Assembly: GCA_032622095.1 (NCBI GenBank)
Contig: CP136061.1
Location: 120,106,754 to 120,170,753 of the forward strand
DNA from: Siphonodentalium dalli
Taxonomy: Eukaryota; Mollusca; Scaphopoda; Gadilida; Siphonodentaliidae
DNA: 64,000 nucleotides
Reading direction: 5' to 3'
In this document: positions 57,193 to 64,000 of the stretch, piece by piece
Numbering within the stretch: the stretch's first letter is position 1
Layout: each line of letters opens with the position of its first letter
Program-made: the position numbers and the translations under genes
Notes under the pieces: generated by a model
What the model was told of the DNA's origin: nothing
Database searches by the model: none
Seen by the model: only the letters and a program-made list of their open reading frames with translations

Positions 57193-59332
57193 GCATATAC
57201 ATGTAATTTGATTGTCACATAATCAAAGTATGTACCTTATCTTTGTGAAACATATATTTTTATTTTTAAGGCATGTCATCAATCAGCAATATTATTTTTA
57301 TATCTGACGATACCGGCCATAGGGTGGACCCACCCAATTATTTTTACTCTAGTAAAATGTTCCCACCAATGTATTTCACCAAGGTATTTTATCGGGTGTA
57401 AGTAGGTATATACTGGTTCTAAAGTGAGCAGATTCAATTCAACCAGAGTAATTCTACCGGAGTGATTCTACCAGAGTGATTATACCAGGGTAATTTACTT
57501 CGATATTAGGGTAAATTTACCAGGGCAGTACCGAGGTACGCGTTCAGAAGATTTAACATTTGAAATAACAGATTGGAAGCTATATGAATCACACATGTGA
57601 TTACATAAGGTGTTAAACTCTTTAACTAGCTGAATTATTTTTACAACAATCTTGCCCCATTCTGTTAACTTTTGAGTATGACACCGGGTACAATTGTTTT
57701 CCACTGACTAACGAAATATTTTTTTTCTAAAAAACAACAAAAACACACATAAATTAAGTATAATATGCTATTGTGAAATAGAGTTATCGCTCATGCCCTT
57801 GTAAAATCACTCTGGTTAGAGCCAGGCAAACCATGGTTTATCATGCTCTATTCTGGTAAAATGTAGTAAATTCAGAAAAACAATGATATACTTTGATAAA
57901 AGCCACGTAAATGACATGTAAAAGAACATATATACCCTTGTAAATCCCAAGTAAAGGCATGGTGTACCCCACTTATATTACAAATCCTGGTGTATTGCTA
58001 TTACATACAAACATTAACATGGGAGCCTATGAACCCGCAATTTTGAAATTGATTGGAATCCACCTTGCAGAGTTGTTAACATTTTGGACTTAAATATACA
58101 AAATCCAAACTCACATAAGTTCTTGTCACTGGTTGAATTAGGTTTTGTAGGATCGGTAGTGTAAGTATGAATTGCTCAATTGACAAAAAACCAGACTTGA
58201 GGTCTAGAAATAGGACTGAGATTCATACTATCATTCCCCTTGTATTATACTTGTATAATAATGTATGGCATTAGCTCACATCATTTGAAATTAAAGGAGG
58301 TATTATTAGTTGCCACATAACATTAATACTAGGGAATGTAGAACTCAGTTATTCACAAAATCCATCTCTGCCTGGTACCAACCCATATAAAAAGCACCAT
58401 GGTTGTAGCGCCACGTTTGAAGTAACTGACGACTTTTGAAGTAAAGCTTTTTTTTTAAGTAAAGCGTTTTTTTTTACTTGGAAAGTTACAAGGATATGTC
58501 CTTTTAAGAGAAAATGCCAACATATCGACTATATACTGCACTGTCTACCAGTTGAATATTTTTTTAACTGCGTCAGTGGTGCCTGTTGTAACCTAATGTG
58601 CCTCAAACAGTTCTATATCATACTCTCCGACTTCCCGCATTCGGTGTCCCGGACGCCCGGTGAGTTATAAGGAATTGTGTATAATATATCCATGGCCTGC
58701 TGAAGGCAGGGAACATTCCTGGCTTAAGGAATACACATTCCATTTCCAATTGGCTGCGAAATTATTGAGATCTAATCAATATATACTCCATTCAATATTA
58801 AATGAGTTGATCCTGTCGACACTCTGCATGTGGACATTTTTGTCGGCCCACATAATGTTTGAACCGTCCAATCAAAGTATACATGCATGTATAACATATT
58901 ATATATTATGCTTTATTATCGAAGTGCCATTGTTTGCAGTCGGTTGTGTACTTTTTTGAGCCGACCGTGATCGTCGATTTTTTTTTACTGGAGACATATT
59001 CCCTGCCTTTTTTGTTTAATATGTCATAAAGTTCCCCGTCAGATCGGTCAGAACATCAAAAAGTTCACAGGTATTTGCACTGGTGGAATATGATTTCTAC
59101 GGGCGTTACTAGAGAGTAGAGATTCGTGGCATGATCTAGGACTGTATATTCCCAGAAAGACTTATTCAATTAAGAGACACAACTGTCTAGACTAATTTCG
59201 ATGTTGTAAAACAAAGAGCGATTGTCGCAAAATTTCTATGTGAAAAAAATTAATACAGCTGGAGGATTTTGGTAAGTTTTATCCAAAGTATAATACACAT
59301 AATGAATATCGGTGTTTTGTGTTGTATTTGTC
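57193..59332. other. No gene seen; short ACCAGAGTGATT iterations
   Basis: Three to four copies of TTCTACC.GAGTGATT lie in 57440-57500. The rest shows no repeat structure or domain-bearing ORF. A 99-codon ORF at 58660-58959 is hydrophobic in parts but has no match I recognise. Confidence 0.4.
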
Positions 59333-59568
59333 TTAAAGATGCATAATCCGAAATAACGCTCCCAAATTACTATTTCTTTGGCTTGGGGGGGGGGGGGGGT
59401 AAAAATATTTGATTCGAGTCGAGGAACCCACCCATCAAAGCTCAGAGTGATCAGATATCGATTTTAAAATTTGTTATTCCTAGAAATGTGTAAGTATTTG
59501 TGGCCCAGAAAAGAGCCGTCAAATCGACGGTTCGGACAAAATTGTGGATGAAGATTGAGTACCTTTAA
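59333..59568. mobile_element. TTAA-4 family, copy
   Basis: TTAA at 59333-59336 and 59565-59568. It includes CTTTGGCTTGGGGGGGGGGG, GATTCGAGTCGAGGAACCCA and CAAAGCTCAGAGTGATCAGA; right end GATTGAGTACCTTTAA. Internally deleted. Confidence 0.85.
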
Positions 59569-59628
59569 ATTGTCCCTGCTACCAAATTAGCTATATTTAA
59601 ATTTACGTCCAAATGAGTCATGTCTATT

Positions 59629-59846
59629 GAATACTATTAGAGCCACTTCCTGTGCATGTCATTTGGGCGGGCGCCGAAAACGACAAAATGTGCGCCATTA
59701 GTCGGCGCCGGAAGTAACAAAAGCGACAAAATTTCGCTTTTGGAGCGCGCCAAAACAGGCGACATTTCTCATGTTTTGGCGCGCGGCGAAAGCGACTAAA
59801 TATGCGCGCATCAGAGGGCCATTAAGAGGTGGTGCTAATAGTATTC
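59629..59846. mobile_element. CpG-rich inverted-repeat element
   Basis: The ends GAATACTATTAGAGCCACTT and (reverse-complemented) GAATACTATTAGCACCACCT. The 170-base centre is much richer in GC/CpG than its surroundings, with iterated GGCGC, GCGACAAA and CCAAAACA words. Target duplication not found. Confidence 0.75.
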
Positions 59847-60411
59847 CATGCGTACATGTCAGTTGAGGTTACTCTGAAAAGCTAGTGCACTTTATTAGTG
59901 CAATTATTGGTTTGCTTTATCTAAAAGTAACCGTTGGTTCAATTTGGAACACTCCTTTCAAAACAACACCTCATGGTGTTCAAGACAAAAACAATGGTTC
60001 ATACTACATGTACATGTTCAAGTAAAACAAATGTATACATGTATACCACACACGCTCTACATTCACACAATTTGCGCCCGTAGAATCATACACAAATCAC
60101 CATTCAGTTTACACGAACGTTTCCAATGTCTATCAGGCAATAACTGCTGTATCCACTGCATAACAAGCGATGAACCACCTACGTCACTTCAAGCCGACAA
60201 TGTGCAGGCGCTCGCTTCGTGTTATTGGGAGGCTGTGTTGGAATTTGAACAATATGTTACTTACAATTGTATTTTATAGTTTTGAAAAGTTGTTCATGTT
60301 ATTAATGTTGTACATGTATTTAAATGTACTGGTGTGTGATTATAGTCAATGACTGGAAGATCGATTGGGGTCATTAGTTTTGACCGGCAGAATAATTAAA
60401 TCCCACTTTGT

Positions 60412-60808
60412 TTAACCCTTTACCCAACAAACCGGCCAAAACCGGCCAAATAAAGCTTCAACAGCCTAAAATATCTTCGGTCTGTCTCAATAGAACCATA
60501 CAAATATGGATATCATTGGAACCGGCTCCTTGACCACATTGTGATAGTTACAGTTATGCCCTGTGCCAATGCATTCTCTTATATATGCGAGTCGACCATA
60601 GGTCGCCTCGCATATATAAGAGAATGCATTGGCCTAAAAAAAATCTTTTTTTAACACTTTTTACCATTTTTTCTTACATTCTTTAACAATTTTATAATTT
60701 TTAATGTGTTAAGCCAATGCATTCTCTTATATATGCGAGGCGACCTATGGTCGACTCGCATATATAAGAGAATGCATTGGCACAGGGCCCTTCTGTTGGG
60801 TAAAGGGT
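60412..60808. mobile_element. TTAA-3 palindrome-bearing MITE, copy 2
   Basis: Almost identical to 9593-9992 (about 1% difference by eye, mainly one inserted T and homopolymer lengths). Left TTAA at 60412-60415; the right end reads GGGT then GTAG, so that TTAA is lost. Confidence 0.93.
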
Positions 60809-61059
60809 GTAGTAGATGGCAACTCGTATAATATCAGTTCTTATTTCACGTCTTTTTTTCTGCCCCAAAACATTATGTCAAGTAATTTCGTCTTATGTGA
60901 ATTCTTTTCATTTGAATTTCAACAGCATTATATTGTTCAGGAAAGACGGATGTCCAGTTTGATATAAATTCAAAGCAGTGGCATGTAATATTTTGAATTT
61001 TCATATGTGATGTCTGATATTTATGTGAACCCTCAAACTTGACATGGCTAACATGGAGT

Positions 61060-61300
61060 GAACATGTGTTATGTATCATATTTGACACCATAAAAGACAA
61101 TTGACTGTTTTCTATACCAGAACATACACACGAGCCCCTCAATTGGAGGTGTTGATGCATGGCGAGATAACGACTTTCAAAGGGCAAATTTTGCCAGGTT
61201 TTGATTGTTTAGTCAGGCGAGCAAATGATCCTTCTCTGATAAAGAGCATCCATGCTTTCGTTTCCAATAGGCCGTAGACAATAAAGAGCGTTCTCAAGTA
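61060..61300. repeat. Interspersed repeat R2, copy 2
   Basis: Homologous to 53880-54135. It ends with the paired motif in reverse orientation: GATAAAGAGCATCC (61239) and ATAAAGAGCGTTCT (61281), 42 bases apart. Confidence 0.65.
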
Positions 61301-61544
61301 AAATTGATACTTTTATTTGGATCTTCGCGATGCGCGTGGCACACGAATGATTGTGATTACTATTATTTCCCTTTTTATAGTGCCTGCATGGTAGGATGCA
61401 TGACAAATGGCTTATGGAATGTTGACTCATTTGGTTTCAATTCAGACAGTGCCTTTATTTTAATTGGAATCTATTTCAGTCACCTTATAAACCAATGTAT
61501 ATACTGACAACCGCTGGAGCTCTCTAGCGCATGCATGGTCAAAA

Positions 61545-62045
61545 TTGTCAAGTTGGAAATTTCATACCTGACACAACATTAGTTCGAAATTTTCCAATTT
61601 TCCAACCTTTTGGTGTCAGGTTGGAAATTTCCAACACTTGGAAAGCTTGTGTCCTTGTCCCTCCCCCGTGGCCAGTCAAAAACTACTAGCTAATTTAAGA
61701 AAACAATATTGTCCTACATTTGGTCAACATTGTCATTGGAATTGTCATAAGTTGGAAATTTTCCAACCTATGTGGGGGTGTCATGTTTTAAATTTCCAAC
61801 CCTAGGCAGGCTTGAGGCTATATAGTCTAGATGCTAGGATTTTGCGATTTTCTTGTTCAGATTTCAAAATTTTCCAACATCGGGCCGAACCATGGTCGGC
61901 CTGATGTGTCATGGTCCCTCCCCCGTTGCCAATAAAAAAAACTGCTAATCAGTTTAAGAAAACAGTATTTTACTACATTTGGCCAGTTGGAGAATTTCCA
62001 TCCAAAGGTTTGAAATTTCCAACACTATATATAAGTGAGAACGAA
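61545..62045. repeat. GTTGGAAATTTCCAAC-rich repeat, copy 3
   Basis: At least eight half or whole motifs (AAGTTGGAAATTTC, AGGTTGGAAATTTCCAAC, AGTTGGAAATTTTCCAACC, TTTGAAATTTCCAACAC). Two internal blocks are related: GTCCCTCCCCCGT.GCCA.T and TTTAAGAAAACA.TATT occur at 61655-61710 and 61915-61970, implying a ~260-base duplication. Confidence 0.75.
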
Positions 62046-62909
62046 CAGTTTGTTTGATTGACAAATATTCTGAAAATCATATTCAGACTAAAACATGCAG
62101 CTGTGCCAAAAATCGACCATATATACCTAAAATATTTTAACTGGGTTAGCGATGTTGTTGACAAATCACTAACAGTTTTGTTTACATGACAATGGTTTCA
62201 TTACTCGAAATTTGGGATTAATATGACCATACGCTAAAATAATTAACGAATCAAAGCTAAACCACTCACATGAGGGTATATGTGGCTAAAATATGTTTAT
62301 AGATTCCCACCAAATAAGATTCACATTATAGAAGCCTTATTTCGTTGGTTGGTTAATATTACAATCCGTACGAGTTCGTCGAAAGCAAGGACCCCAATCG
62401 TTAATTCCGTGCATAAATTGGGCTAATCGTAAATTCCGTTATCTGAGAAATCCAAGATTCATAATGTTAACAAAAGAGTTCACACCTCAAGGTTTTAAAC
62501 CCAATTAAATTGAAGAATATGTTCGTTATAGGTAAAACTTATTATAGATTATAAACTATCAACATCAAAGTACTCAAATGTGAAGATATGGCTCTTATGT
62601 TGTCGAGAGGGGGAGGGGGAGATTCACTGAAATTAACCGTTTTATATATTGACGCTGGGAGAGCTCTCGGCTTAAGATACTATATAGATGGAGACGCCTG
62701 TTCATTACGCCACCGTAGTGTGGTGTTTATTGCTTTTGGTTTTTTTGTATCGCATGGGCGATCGATAATTCACTGGGTGATTGTACATTCGGCAAACCTC
62801 GTCAGATTCCGTCACCTTTTCATCGTACCGATAATTACGAGAGTACAACTAAGATTGGCACATGTGTTTACGTCACCGGTGTAATTGTGGGGACATGCTT
62901 CTATTATGA
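62046..62909. other. No gene seen
   Basis: A 98-codon + strand ORF at 62588-62884 has no recognisable domain. A GGGGGAGGGGGAG run lies at about 62608. Confidence 0.4.
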
Positions 62910-63660
62910 AGGTTTGCTATCCCGAAGATCCGCTATTCCGCAGGTTCTCTATTCCGAAGGTTTTTGTTATTTTTAGGTTAATTCTATATTTTAAAGTATT
63001 GAGACTAATTTGAGAGGGTTCATTTTCACAAAGATTCTTTATATGGAGTGTGCGCTCACATCCGAACTGATCATGCGCGCACACCGATACAGATACAGGA
63101 GGAAATAACTTAACTTAGAACATTAAATGTGATTTTGTTTTGTTTTCGCTGGTTTTCTTGAGATTTTATGTCATTACGTGGGCCCATACCTTTGAATTCT
63201 TGGCATATACTATGAATGTTGTGGTATATATGGACCCTCCCGCATTGGGACATGACATAGGTTCAGTTGACTTAAGTGGTGTTCTGTGTGTGCTCCAATT
63301 TGGAGTTCATTATTTTAAGGGCCAAGTTTAGAATTTTATGGGTCCATACCTTTGAACTCTGGGCATATAATATGAATATTGGGGGGCATGGCTCTATTCC
63401 GAAGGTTCACTATCCCGAAGGTCCACTATTCCGAAATTTCTCTGAATGTTCGCTATTCCGAAGGTTCACCAATCCGAAGGTTCGTTATTCCGAAGGTTCT
63501 GTGTTCCAAAGATTTTTTTTATTTTAAGGTTAATTCTATATTCTAAAGTAACGAGAGGGTTCATTATCACGAAGATTCTTTTTATGAAGGAAATAACGTA
63601 AAACATTAAATGTGATTTTGTTTTGTTTTCGAGGGTTTTCTTGAGTTTAATGTCATTACG
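62910..63660. repeat. Duplicated block with TATTCCGAAGGTTCG iterations
   Basis: Two clusters of CTATTCCGAAGGTTC-like 13-16-base words (62915-62965 and 63390-63512). Each is followed by the same segment: GGTTAATTCTATATT, GAGGGTTCATT.TCAC.AAGA and ATTAAATGTGATTTTGTTTT. Matching landmarks are 484-549 bases apart, so it is an irregular tandem duplication. ORFs across it are repeat-derived. Confidence 0.85.
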
Positions 63661-64000
63661 TATGACCTTATTTCTCATTACATATTCACGCCAAGGAGCC
63701 CACACAATTGCTATGTTACGATGCGATTTAATGTGATTATGTGTGACCTAATATCTCAATAATCTGAGGCAAGAGTACGCCTGCTAAAGGCGAATTATAA
63801 CAGTTGGGGGTATAACGCTCAATAAATACTGGAGGCTATAACAAACTGCGCAGTAGAATATCGCTGAATGGACGAGTATGAGATGAGCCTAAATGCAATT
63901 GTGACTTTGTTTAAAGGCCCACTTAATTTTCGAGTCATTAATTTTTTATAGTATATACGGTTTTAATAACAATTTATGCCATAAAATTTGAATAAACTAC
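63661..64000. other. No gene seen
   Basis: AT-rich flank; the 79-codon - strand ORF at 63466-63705 lies in the repeat above. Confidence 0.4.

Noticed and set aside
62588-62884. 98-codon + strand ORF
   Set aside because: No recognisable domain, no splice or promoter context, composition like the flanks.

Overview
This is a 64 kb window of animal nuclear DNA. It is AT-rich, most of it is non-coding, the genes are split by GT-AG introns, and non-LTR retrotransposons, a tRNA-derived SINE and many short inverted-repeat elements (MITEs) are packed together. The repeat style resembles marine invertebrates such as molluscs, but the species cannot be fixed from the sequence. Nothing looks prokaryotic.

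The main gene is on the + strand at about 5134-17627 (a possible first exon lies at 4923-4942). It encodes a protein of roughly 1,400 residues with a YqaJ/lambda-exonuclease-type nuclease domain and a long C-terminal half resembling a DDE-type transposase. Three reading segments join with matching splice phase: 5134-9000 plus 9993-10098, then 10566-10685, then 17462-17627. An AATAAA lies 195 bases after the stop. The gene is damaged or remodelled. There is a frameshift near 5575, and two TTAA-targeting MITEs (9001-9592 and 9597-9988) sit back to back in one coding TTAA. Removing both restores the reading frame exactly. Its last intron (10686-17461) holds a hairpin MITE, a higher-order satellite array of 526-557 bp monomers, and a 5'-truncated LINE with a complete 520-codon reverse transcriptase frame on the - strand.

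A second coding locus is on the - strand at 23119-21438. It has a leucine-rich-repeat segment, an acidic segment, and an exon with seven C2H2-type zinc fingers. Frame breaks and degenerate fingers suggest decay.

The other coding traces are retroelement remnants: a jockey/CR1-like RT C-terminus at 1-1426, itself carrying a TTAA MITE; an L1/Tx1-like tail at 29551-30330; and a short RT relic at 32350-32492. From about 23.2 kb to the right end I find no convincing host gene.

The repeats group into families. At least five are TTAA-flanked (piggyBac- or Kolobok-like target). Others are a poly-G-ended family with 7-bp target duplications and CAGG termini, a Tc1/mariner-like perfect hairpin, a SINE with a 12-bp target duplication, and several minisatellites (11 x ~130 bp at 35861-37225; a ~484-549 bp duplicated block of TATTCCGAAGGTTCG motifs at 62.9-63.6 kb). 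A spaced motif pair (AACGCTCTTTAT, 41-44 bp apart) recurs at five loci in repeats that are partly unrelated.
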